A stretch of DNA of 64,000 bases from Crocodylus rhombifer (lineage: Eukaryota; Chordata; Crocodylia; Crocodylidae), in the NCBI GenBank assembly GCA_038503035.1, contig JAVSML010001156.1:378182-442181 (forward strand), read 5' to 3'. The notes under the pieces were generated by a model, which saw only the letters and a list, made by a program, of their open reading frames with translations, searched no databases and was not told the DNA's origin. The position numbers and the translations under genes are program-made. This document shows positions 55,091-64,000 of this stretch, in pieces; the first letter of the stretch is position 1, and every line of letters starts with the position of its first letter.

Positions 55091-56362
55091 GACTGTGAGG
55101 AAAAAAGCCAGGAAGCAAAATGAAAGCAGGTCCAAATATTGTAACTGCTGGATTCCCGGTTTGCTTGATGACCTAGCAGCTATTTACAGTAGAAGCAGTT
55201 TGTGAGAACATATAGAAGCAAAAGCAAGATTGACCCCAGAAAACAGCTTTAAACCTCCTTAAATGTAAGCGCTCTCAGAGGCTCATGTCTAGGAACATGG
55301 GCAGGAGAAATGCATTTGTCAGTTTGGGCCATTGATTCAAGAAGGTGAGAGAACCACAGGTGAATGGTTGGGTTATCTCTTCCATCCTCTGGGGCAGAGG
55401 CATAGCAGGGCAGCCCTATGCCCAGGGCAGTCATAACTAACAGGGCAGAGCTGGCTGCCTCAGAGCCAATAAGGGTGGCACGGCTAGCTGCAACTGTGGT
55501 GCTGGCAGCTTTTTTTGTGCTCCCACCACAAAGGCAGTGCCTGGGACTGTTGCACTGGTCACACCCCCTCAGGTATGCTACTTCTCTGAGTTTTCTCTAG
55601 GAGTTGTATGAGCTGACTGTGAACATGCATTGGTTATAATGGAAACGACTGCACCAGTCAGGCTGTGAACATAGCTTTACAAGCAGCTATAGTGGTTGGT
55701 GTGCCTGTGAGCAAAAGCAGTGATGGTATGGAAGTTGTGGATGAGGAGTAAACATCAGAGAGAGGCAGCTGTAATGGAAGCCAGTTATTATTTCCCATAT
55801 AAGATTAAAAGAAACTGAGGTACAGAGTACCCACAAAGTATTCATTGCCATGGATGGCAATGGGACCCAAATTGCCTGACTCCTGCGAGTGAAAATGCAA
55901 CTGACCTTCTGTTCATCTATTAAAGATGTTCATATTGATTCTTAATAGAGTAAAGATCTATTAAGATTAATAGACATCAACTACACCGTTACTGTAGCAA
56001 AACCCCGTTTTTCTTTTTTTTTAATTTTAAAATGCATTCCTTCCCCAACCATTTCTGACTTTTTCTCTCCATCTCTATTCCCTATAGATAAGTATAAGTG
56101 AGCTCAAACTTAGGATAAGCTTCAAACATTTTTATTTTGTTAGCAAGTTTTTGGATATCCACTGTTTTATATTGTATAATTACTAGGTTTGTATTAATTT
56201 TTACTGTTGTATATTGTATTATTATCATTTTTGTATTGATTTTTATTGTTTCGTATGGATATTGTATGGTTTAGGCCTGTTTTTGTAAATGAACCAAAGT
56301 CATGTCAAGTTTCCATTTTATATGTCAAGCCTCCGTCTTCTGTCCTCTGCCTGGGCATCCCA
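55091..56362. other. Unassigned stretch with AT-rich simple-like DNA
   Basis: 56110-56260 has loose tandem motifs (TTGTATTAATTTTTACTGTTGTATATTG and relatives). No gene. Confidence 0.4.
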
Positions 56363-56721
56363 TGTTGCAACAATATGATTCATTGTACCCCTCCCATGTA
56401 AATAGGTTCCCCGATGAATGAGAATGTTTGGGAATGATTGAAATACAATGATGGCAGGCCTCTACTGAATGGCCTGTAATGACTAGGCCATCACTTCGCA
56501 TTGATTCATCCAGGAACCACGGACCTTACCCAGGAACAGGGACTAGACCAGCATTTGAAAGACAAAAGACCCTGCAGAACCAGCAACTCGACCATTGTAC
56601 CCCACCATTACAGACACCTGAAACTGCACATCCCTGCATGGATCACACATGCTCAGTACACCGGGGGCTGACCCTTGCCTGGGCATGCCTCCTGTCACTA
56701 GGGTCACACATGGTCTGCCTC

Positions 56722-56730
56722 TATAAAAAG
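56722..56730 (+). promoter_or_regulatory. TATA box of probable LTR
   Basis: TATAAAAAG in a GC-balanced context, about 360 bp after the candidate LTR start. Confidence 0.5.
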
Positions 56731-57030
56731 GGGCAGTGAAGACAGACCCAGTGGAAACGCCATTTCTATCTGGACCAGACCAGCTTCACGTCATCTATCC
56801 ACCCCAGAGGCCCTGCCAGTGACCCCCTCTGGACAACACCAAGCTGAAGGAGACCCTGACTGGCCATCGAGGATCAACTTCCAGCCTGGGATAAGTAAAT
56901 ATTACCTGCACACTTCCTCCTACCATTTGGACTCTCTCTTGCTCTCTCTCTTTCTCTCTCCCCTCCTGGACTTCAGTGGACTTCAGCCCCTGCACCAAGC
57001 CTCTCTAACCCCTGCTGCCATTATGTGTGC

Positions 57031-57053
57031 ATGTGTGTGTGTGGGGGGGGGGG
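57031..57053 (+). repeat. (TG)n followed by G11
   Basis: ATGTGTGTGTGTG followed by eleven Gs at 57043-57053, inside the LTR R region. Confidence 0.8.
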
Positions 57054-57099
57054 CGTGCAAGGAAACCAATTTGACATTGTGTCACCATCTCCCCTGTTC

Positions 57100-57105
57100 A
57101 ATAAA
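57100..57105 (+). terminator. Polyadenylation signal of probable LTR
   Basis: AATAAA (in TTCAATAAAACC). Confidence 0.5.
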
Positions 57106-57169
57106 ACCACTGTCATTTGCAACTCCGAGTTCAGTCAAGTTTTACTGAATCCCAGTGCCTTCCCTATCT

Positions 57170-57730
57170 TAAATTCCAGCCTCATTCTCTCTCTCTCTCA
57201 GCCCCAGTCCCCACCCTCTCTGCTAGTTTACCGATCTCCTCTCAATTCCATCTCCCCTTTTCTGCCACCTCTCAGCCTCCCCTGCTCCTACTGCCTTTTC
57301 CCTGTGACTTTCTGCTGCTTTTCCTGTGATTTTCTGCTGTCCCCCACCCCTGCAGCTTCCCAGCTCCTCTTAGCTCTCCTTCAGTTTTCTCCAGCTTCCA
57401 GGACCTACTGCTTTTTCCCTGTGATTCCTAAAACCCAGAGCCCTTCTTTAACACCCACACTTTCCCTTAGTCCCATTTTCCTCTCCCCATCTACCTTTTC
57501 AGCTCCCCCATCGCTCTGGCTCCAGTCCCAGCCTATGTGTCTGCATCACTTCTCTGTTCTGCAGGCTTTGGGCATTGTTTTTTAATCAATTAACCTAAAG
57601 TTACCCCCGAGCCTCAATTCTTCAGCCCAGACCCCTCTAGCCTACCAGTTCTAATCCTGGTCCTCGTGACTTTAATTTCCAGCAACTTTCACTCCCGACA
57701 CTTCTTCTTTTTTACCTTAACCTTTCCCCA
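57170..57730 (+). repeat. Pyrimidine-rich tract
   Basis: About 560 bp with strong C/T bias on the plus strand, including a (CT)n run at 57186-57201. Stops are rare, so a 186-codon open frame arises from composition alone. Confidence 0.6.
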
Positions 57731-57769
57731 GGTATCCCAAGTACACCAAGCACATACATATATACATAT

Positions 57770-58260
57770 CACAATACCCAACTTAGGAACTCACTTGTGT
57801 GTATGTATAGGTGGGTGGTATGTGTGTAAATTAGTGAATACACATATATATACATATATAGATAACATTGTGTGTGTGTGTGTGGTATATAAATTAGTAA
57901 TCCACATAGGTGTATTGGATGTGCAGGTGTTGGTAACTGGTAACTGATTCTGTCTAAATTTGGTGTGTGTAGCATGTATGGGCTTGACCTAAACTAGTTA
58001 TTTTGAATGTGTATGTATCTGAATTGCTAGTGTGAGAGTGTGTGTGTGTATATATATATGGCATTGTGTGCGTGATATACAAATTAGTGATCTGTGTCTA
58101 ACATCTCGGGTGTATAGTGTATGCGCTTGAATTGGTGACAGGTATTCATGTGCCTGAGCTGGTAGTGTGAGTGTGTATGCCTAGTAGGGGTGTATACACC
58201 TAGTGAGTGTATGTGTGCTTAATTGATTTTTATGTGTGCATGTGCAATTGTACTCCACAC
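57770..58260 (+). repeat. GT/TA-rich degenerate minisatellite
   Basis: AAATTAGT(G)A recurs at about 57828, 57890 and 58080. GGTGTGTGTAGCATGTATGGGCTTG (57961) is echoed by GGGTGTATAGTGTATGCGCTTG (58109), offset about 149 bp. TG and TA dinucleotide runs are interspersed. Confidence 0.6.
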
Positions 58261-58734
58261 CCTCCTGTCTAACAGCACAATATTGAGATCCTGAGCATTG
58301 GCCTGACCCCTTAGGCCAACACTACTTCTCTTATCCTGTTCAGTCTGTGACACTATTATGTTATTTTTTAACTATAAACAACACTGACTTTTCTTGACAT
58401 CACAAAGTTTTAAGCTTATATTCAACCTTATAATATAACATCACAGTAAACATTAACAAATAATATAAATTACTTTGCCCAAACTTCTCTTAGTCCTGTT
58501 GCCTTCATTTAGTCCAAGTATATGAATTACTAAGAAAATGCGAAAGTAGCTGTTAATTAGATACCTGCTATGCATTTGCTTTAATTAAGCAGTCTAGGAA
58601 ATGTGTTTTCTTACAGCAACACAAGACAGGAAACATTCTATTGTCATTAAAGGCATAGACAATAGCACAGCTCCTGGGTCTAACTCATGGTAATTCATAA
58701 AAAGCATCATGAGTTAGACTGCTTCTCTTGACCC
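58261..58734. other. Unassigned AT-rich stretch
   Basis: Nothing recognised. Confidence 0.4.
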
Positions 58735-59315
58735 AACAGATGTTAGTCCAACCCCCTGCCCAAGGCAGAACCATCCCTGACTAGATCATCCCAGACAAAG
58801 CTTTGTCTAGTTGGGTCTTAAAAACCTCTAAGGAATGAGATTCCACCACCTCCCTGGGTAACCTTTTCCACTGTTTTACTACTAGTAAAAAAATTCTTCC
58901 TAATATCTAACTTAAATTTCCCTTGGTGCAACTTGAGATCCTTGTTCTGTCATCTGCCACCATTGAGAACAATCTAGCTCCATCCTCTTTCAACCCAGCC
59001 CTTCAGTTAGTTGAAGGCTGCTATGAAATCTCTCCAACTCCTCTTCTCTAAAGAAAATAAGCCCAGTTCCCTTACTCTTTCCTCAGAAGTCAGGTCCTCC
59101 AGCCCTCTCACTGTTTTTGTTGCCCTCCACTGGACTCTCTCCAATTTGTCCACATCCTTTCTGTAGTGGGGGGCCCAAAACTGAACACAGTACTCCAGAT
59201 GTGGCCTTACCAGTGCTGAATAAAGGGGAATAATCACTTCCCTTGACCTGCTGGCAACACTCCTACTGTTACAGCTCAGTATACCATTAGCCTTCTTTGC
59301 AACAAGGGTACACGG
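58735..59315 (-). mobile_element. CR1 LINE 3' portion, minus strand (distinct subfamily)
   Basis: Minus strand: ORF2 C-terminal coding followed by 3' UTR with GGTTGGACTAACATC (reverse of GATGTTAGTCCAACC at 58740). The pattern differs from the CR1s at 25.8 and 27.6 kb, e.g. [20 protein letters not shown]. The usual tail is replaced by unrelated DNA at about 58735. Confidence 0.85.
59007..59310 (-). pseudogene. CR1 ORF2 C-terminal fragment
   Basis: An open minus-strand frame runs from 59570 to 59007, but only its last approximately 100 residues are CR1: [79 protein letters not shown]. Upstream residues (59570-59316) come from unrelated DNA fused in frame by chance. It covers the start of the post-RT domain; the frame stops at 59007, before the RFRLDIRKxFFT block, which is decayed further along. 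No polymerase or endonuclease motifs. Confidence 0.8.
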
Positions 59316-59880
59316 TAAGCTTTTGCTCCAACACCTAAAGTTTTTTCCCGAAGTCACAAAAGGACCCTGTCCCTTGGTTTTCTGCAAGTATGTTAAGAGA
59401 TTCTCTCTACAAAGTCCCTGATTCTTAGTCTGGCAGGACCTTCTGTCCAACACAACTCTGCTAGAATGGCAGCCTTCCACCACTACCCTCCTCAGTCCAG
59501 TGCTTTCTATTTTGGTGCCAGCTAGTAATGGGGTAAAATGCACAGTTAATGTATCTGAAGACCCCAGCATAATTTTATAATTAAAATAATGGTTGCTTTA
59601 CACTTTAAAAAAGAAATAGCAACAAAATGGATGCTCCGTGATTGCTTTAAATACGGAAGTCACCATCCTAATCTAGAGCTTGTAAGGTCTATTAACCCTT
59701 CTACATTTTACCAGCTACATCTATCACCAGGTCAACATTCCCCTCTTTCCCACATCCTCCCCTTGCCAACATACCTGTCTTGCACCTATTAACTCCCATC
59801 CCCTTTGAATTTCCCTGCCACGCATTTGCCTTTTCACAGACATGCATTTTTCATATTGGCTTATGCTTCTATTCCACCCA
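59316..59880. other. Unassigned stretch
   Basis: No gene or repeat recognised; open on the minus strand up to 59570 by chance. Confidence 0.35.
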
Positions 59881-59889
59881 GTACATAAA

Positions 59890-59995
59890 CACCAGCAGAA
59901 TCTCCCTACTCCTGAAGAAGGGTATTTGTGCCCAAAAGCTTGTAAAGAACAATTTTTCCAGCTATTTAGCTGGTTTAATAAAAGATACCACATTT
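59890..59995 (-). repeat. Dispersed amniote-type repeat, opposite strand
   Basis: CTCCTGAAGAAGGGTATTTG, CCCAAAAGCTTG and AGCTGGTTTAATAAAAGATACCAC form the reverse complement of the pattern at 14905-15000. Confidence 0.55.
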
Positions 59996-60239
59996 ACCCC
60001 AAGAATCTGGTCTGCCTATGGTCTATTAAAGCTCCTGACATTTTCAAGAAGCTTATCTCATATATTTCGTTGCATTGCAGGGTGGGAGAGAGATGTTTTA
60101 TTCTAGGGAGAATTAAAGATCTTATTGAAAGACCACTGGACAGAGCCCCTTTTTCTACTAAGCTTCTGTTCTCCAGAAGTTATTTCAGGTAAAAAGGACA
60201 TTCACAAACTGGGAATACTGGGAAAATGTATCAAGAAGA

Positions 60240-60560
60240 ATTCAAAGTCTAAAAAACAGGCTTGACAGTAAGAAACAATCAAGAATTGAGAAAATTAAAA
60301 GTTGACTTGACTACAGTTTATAAATGCCTGCAAGGGAAATAAACTTCTTATAACAGGGTCCTTTAAGGTAGCAGACAAAGATGTAGCAAGATCCAATGGC
60401 TAGAAACTGAAGCTAGACAAATTCAGCATACAAATAAGTTAAGGTGGAAATTTTTAATGGCAAAGGGACATTAATCATTGGAATAGCTTGCCTACACTTG
60501 TGATAGATTCTTAGTTACTTGATGACTTGAAATCAGAATCAGATGTCTTTCTAAAGCATA
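60240..60560 (+). mobile_element. Old CR1/L3-like C-terminal region, plus strand
   Basis: Broken plus-strand frames read YKCLQGK...SYNRVL, then SKIQWLETEARQIQHTNK and INHWNSLPTLVIDS...DDLKSESDVFL, the L3/CR1 C-terminal order ending in a NxWNSLP-type block. Many stops, so an ancient copy. Confidence 0.6.
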
Positions 60561-63420
60561 GGTTCCCAACTCACCCAGAAGTTATGACTTGATTCACAAA
60601 TGGCTGAATGAAATTCTAAGACCTATCTTATGCACAGTAAAATCTTGCATAAAATCTTGTCTTAAAACCTATTAATATACTTAGTAGCTCAGGCTTTAAC
60701 TTGCATCCCTCAAGTTTTTGGTAGTATTTATACAACTATTTGAACTGTACAATTTTACTCATGAAAAAATTGCCAAATTTTAAATGTCTGAAAATAAAAA
60801 TACTACATATCATACTGAATACACCATAAACACATATGACAGCAGCAAAAAATGTTCATCCTTCATCCTCCAGTCGAGATCATGAATGGTGGACTGTTTT
60901 TGTGGTAGTCCTTTGTCCTTAATGACTCTCCCCCATCATTAATTTTTAGATTATTATTTTTTAGGTTCTTGATATGTTCTCCACACTTCAAAGAGGAAAA
61001 AGTCAGCGGCCTTCAAAGGCCTTATTATAGCAGGCCTTATTCATACAAATAGTAATGCATGTGAAAAACTTTATTTATAAGTATTCGCATTTAAGAAGAG
61101 GGAAGACTATACAACATGGGTTCTCTGGTAAACAATTTACCAAGTACAACATTTTCTAAAGCAGCCTCTGGTTTTCAATATCTTGAGTTTCCTATGTTCA
61201 GTTATAAGCATCTTGGGCCTAATTTTCAGACCTGAAAAGTGGCCCCTTCATTTCATTGAATAACAAAAAAAGCTGTGATTTGCCAGCATTTATGGAAATC
61301 AGACCCAAAGAGAACACCCAAAAGTTGCCCTAAAATGAGAGACCATTTTTGAAATTTTTAGATTAATAAGTGATTGGACAAATTCAAACCAATACAGTGC
61401 ACCACAATGTGAGTTTTATCATTTATTCTGACAATTGCAGTTCACTTTTATTTTTTGGTATTTCATATTGTGCAAGGAAATACATATAGCACATTTTGTA
61501 AATAACAGTAACATCTTAGCTGAAAAATCACTACAACACTTTGCTATCAGATCTTTACAAAAATATTTACTAATGAATTTTTGTACAATTCCTTTGATGC
61601 AACTCCATTGCAAATCTCCGTTATGCAATGTATATTGCATAAACACCCCGACACCTTGCTTATATACATTTGATTCAGTCTTTCTCCAGCTGAAACTGAA
61701 AGATGTTCCTATTGGAAGTTTCAACAGAGGCTTTTGCCTAAAGACTTGTGAAATATTATTTCTGTTAGCCAAGTAAATAATCTTAGGTAGTTTGTAGTAG
61801 CATTAAAAGGACCTTTGTTTTGATTTGTGTAACCAGACATTTTAACATTAAACATATACTTTCATATGTATCTATGTATACAGTATATAAATTGAGAAAA
61901 TTATATATTAATTTGCTTCAAAAAACATTGCTATTTGAGGATTAATAGAATGTGATTAGGGGTTATCCCCTCCTGTCTATTTTCCCATTCAAGATTTAAA
62001 AATTCAGCTGGTAATTTTAACCTGCAAGAACATTAACATGTTATGTTTTGCACCAAAAAGACAAGACTGACATGAAACTGTGGAATAAACCATGTCAAAC
62101 CAATATACATAGTTTGGTCTACTGGGATTTATATATGAATTGTAGGGAAAGCCAAGATAGAAAGGCAACTTCCAGGTCATGCTTAATTTTCAAACATGAT
62201 TTGAATATATGAAAATACATTCAACATTTCAGCTATCCAAATCTCTAAGGTAATTAAAACAGAAAAGTTCTGAACCTCCACTATTAAAATTTAACTAGAC
62301 AATAAATCGAAGGATGTGAGGGATTGTCAAAGGACTTTATTGCAATGTTCTTGCTTTAATGTAAGTATTATTACAAAATATGGATATTCATTAAAATATA
62401 CTACATTTTGGTTAGATCTGACACCAAGAACAACATTCAAACTGTGTACTTTATTCATCTGAAGCTGACTACTAATTTTTCTCCAAAATATATATTTTTA
62501 AAACCATCTTTTATTGGAGTTTCATATTTTACAGGCAAATCCAAGCGTTTTAAAATTATAACTACAATTTCCTAGAAGCATTCATTGTCTTAATGGGAAA
62601 ATAAACTGCAGATTCTATAGCAAGTCAAACAGTCTGCTACTTGTTTAATCTCTCAGTTTGGACTTCTCATGGCAGGATATAAAAATCACAAAAAAATGCA
62701 ATTTGCATTAAACAAATCACAAAATATTCACCTCTGAGAGCTCATTAGGGTACTTTTGCAATCAATTAATGTAACTCTCCCTGTTACGAATACATATTTC
62801 TGCCTTACTTACTTGTCTTTAAAGTAAACTGCTCACTATTAAAATACAGCTTTTCATTTGTGGATGGTAAAAATTTAGTGCTTAATAAGCATACTTACCA
62901 AGACTTCTAAAAATTAATAGAAACCAAATAAATCTTGGCTATTTTAAAAAAATCTGACACACAGGTTGAGTTATACCAGCCAGCACAAGTACACAGTAAG
63001 ATTCCAGATGTGCTATTTTCCTGTACACTGACAGCTATCAAACCCACCCCTGCAATAAAAAAGTCCTGAAATGGATTTTTAATCAGGTCTAGATTTCCAT
63101 TAGCCCATGAGGACTGATGTCTGTGTGTTGTGGTTTTTATACTTTACAGCACATGCCATTGATCTTAATATGTGGGAAACACATATTAAGTATAAACTTT
63201 TTTTTTCAGTAAACCTCTTGAAATGGAATTTTTCATATCTAAGTTGAAGCCAAATAAACTTTATTAACAGCTGTATTTGTAGAGCTTTTGGTTTTTTTTA
63301 ACTCAACAATGTTCATTTAACATTTCTCAGACAGTATTTAAGACTAGTATGTTCTGTGCAGGGATCAATGAAAAAGGCTCTGCAGTACAGGGGATTCTTG
63401 GCCAATTCAAACTACAATAT
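60561..63420. other. AT-rich stretch, no gene recognised
   Basis: Nearly 3 kb of A/T-rich DNA with many AATAAA occurrences. An ancient repeat relic may lie at 61205-61310. Overlapping open frames on both strands at 61419-61776 are judged spurious. Confidence 0.4.
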
Positions 63421-63811
63421 GGGAGTATCTACATGTGTTTTTATGCACGCCTTAACTTAGGGCTCCTATCCGCATACACAGAGTCTGCTCTGACACACTG
63501 GAAATCCAGCATGAAAATTGACATGATTCAACAGCCTTTCACATCATGTGTATCAGCATTGCCATGTATCTCTGCACTGAAAAAATGGCAGTGGGACGCT
63601 TTGAAATAAAACACGTTCAATGACCTTTAGTTCAAAGCGTCCCACTGCCATTTTTTCAGTGTGGGGATGTGCAGCAACACTGATACACATGATGTGTGAG
63701 CACTTTTAATTAGTGCAGCTCACTAATTAAGGGGCTTGGCACTGTGTCCCACACCACATGTAAAAATACCCTTAATGCACTTTTGCATTATGCCCATTAA
63801 GGCAATTTAGG
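63421..63811. mobile_element. Older hairpin repeat (family E) hosting a MITE
   Basis: GAGTATCTACATGTGTTTTTATGCACGCCTTAAC (left of the nested MITE) and TAATGCACTTTTGCATTATGCCCATTAAGGC (right of it) resemble the start of the adjacent element at 63812 on (CGCATCTACACATGCACGCC...GGCACATTAATG). The MITE at 63460-63771 splits it. Confidence 0.45.
63460..63771. mobile_element. Multi-hairpin MITE, sister group A' copy 3, with TTA duplications
   Basis: 312 bp, starting GGGCTCC and ending ATACCC, flanked by TTA at 63457-63459 and 63772-63774. TTA is the target preferred by PIF/Harbinger-type elements. The central hairpin is nearly perfect: CACTGAAAAAATGGCAGTGGGACGC (63574 on) pairs with GCGTCCCACTGCCATTTTTTCAGTG to about 63662. 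A second foldback, ATTAGTGCAGCTCACTAAT, lies at about 63709-63727. Youngest-looking copy of its group. Confidence 0.75.
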
Positions 63812-64000
63812 CACGCATCTACACATGCACGCCCTAAGGCACATTAATGTGGTGTGCGGACCAACTTGGGACTAAAGTTAGTCCCAAGTCAGTTGACATA
63901 CACAGCATTAATGCGCCTTAGCATGTCTAAAGACGTGTTAAGGTGGTTTAGCTATTCACACCTAAATTTGATACCTGCTTTTGCAGGTATCAAATTTAGG
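63812..64000. mobile_element. Hairpin-rich repeat (family E), cut by window end
   Basis: Starts GGCACGCATCTACACATGCACGCC. It contains a perfect foldback at 63864-63889 (ACTTGGGACTA/TAGTCCCAAGT) and another at 63961-64000 with 18-bp perfect arms around TTTT. The element continues beyond the window. Confidence 0.65.

Larger units (their letters stand above)
56363..57148 (+). mobile_element. Probable solo LTR
   Basis: TATA box (56722) and AATAAA (57100) in LTR order about 380 bp apart, with an R/U5-like GTCATTTGCAACTCCGAG after the signal. A candidate 5' end TGTTGCAAC is preceded by ATCCCA (56357-56362), and ATCCCA recurs at 57149-57154, a possible 6-bp target duplication. However, the 3' end would be ACTGA rather than CA, so boundaries are provisional. 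No internal retroviral coding follows. Confidence 0.45.

Noticed and set aside
57025..57585. 186-codon open frame
   Set aside because: Runs through a pyrimidine tract that lacks stop codons by composition; product is a low-complexity Ser/Leu/Pro string.
59316..59570. N-terminal extension of the CR1 frame
   Set aside because: Unrelated to CR1; joined in frame by chance at the truncation point.
61419..61776. Overlapping 117- and 113-codon frames on opposite strands
   Set aside because: AT-rich, no recognisable domain, no flanking splice signals examined with confidence. Could be chance.
60561..63300. Host 3' UTR suggested by many AATAAA motifs
   Set aside because: In DNA this AT-rich AATAAA is frequent by chance, and no upstream coding exon was found.

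Overview
This window reads as AT-rich vertebrate nuclear DNA from a sauropsid, most likely a crocodilian and less likely a turtle. The basis is the repeat content: CR1 LINEs of several ages ending in ATTCTATG-type or TCATAG-type 3' tails, ancient MIR-like SINEs, hAT and Harbinger-like non-autonomous DNA transposons rich in hairpins, LTRs of endogenous retroviruses, and a Tx1-like LINE fragment. I found no bacterial-type genes, no CRISPR array, no tRNA or rRNA gene, and no host protein-coding exon I would defend. The window looks intergenic or intronic, and everything with coding character is a broken transposable-element gene.

Layout. At 1-16.3 kb there is an edge hairpin, a multi-hairpin MITE (270-563), a decayed plus-strand CR1 (2098-3460), a GC-cored repeat (about 5033-5752), a good MIR-like SINE (7480-7672), and a purine-rich segment. 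That segment is interrupted by a very clean solo LTR (12253-13385, TGT...ACA, 5-bp target duplication GAGGG). A second LTR-like 3' end with a proline-tRNA-type primer site follows at 14117-14222, then another MITE abutting a minus-strand CR1 3' end (15557-16310). 16.3-24 kb is mostly unique AT-rich DNA, closed by a reverse-oriented copy of the 5-kb repeat (22868-23998). 24.2-25.7 kb is a GC-rich hAT-like element holding a 10-N gap flanked by an identical 31-nt duplication. 25.8-30.4 kb holds two minus-strand CR1s, the second almost full length with a readable endonuclease domain. At 31.3-32.6 kb are a MITE, a 311-bp hAT element with 8-bp target duplications, and another MITE.

33.2-41.7 kb is the most complex accessory region. 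A TATA-box/palindrome promoter module occurs twice (33188-33460 and 40411-40683), attached to different bodies. Between the two lie a Tx1-like ORF2 C-terminus, an ORF1-like region placed downstream of it, two back-to-back MITEs (one with a palindromic tandem array), and a CpG-rich, coding-like minus-strand block of unknown identity. A 20-bp minisatellite follows the second copy. 41.7-56 kb is mostly unique AT-rich DNA with a 25-T-centred palindrome, a fresh 64-bp tandem duplication and small CR1 relics. 56.3-58.3 kb holds a probable LTR followed by pyrimidine-rich and GT-rich low-complexity DNA. The right end has CR1 relics, then a MITE with TTA target duplications nested inside another hairpin-rich repeat that runs off the window.

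Nothing here works together as a pathway. The unifying theme is repeated insertion, nesting and module exchange among retroelements and hairpin-forming DNA transposons.
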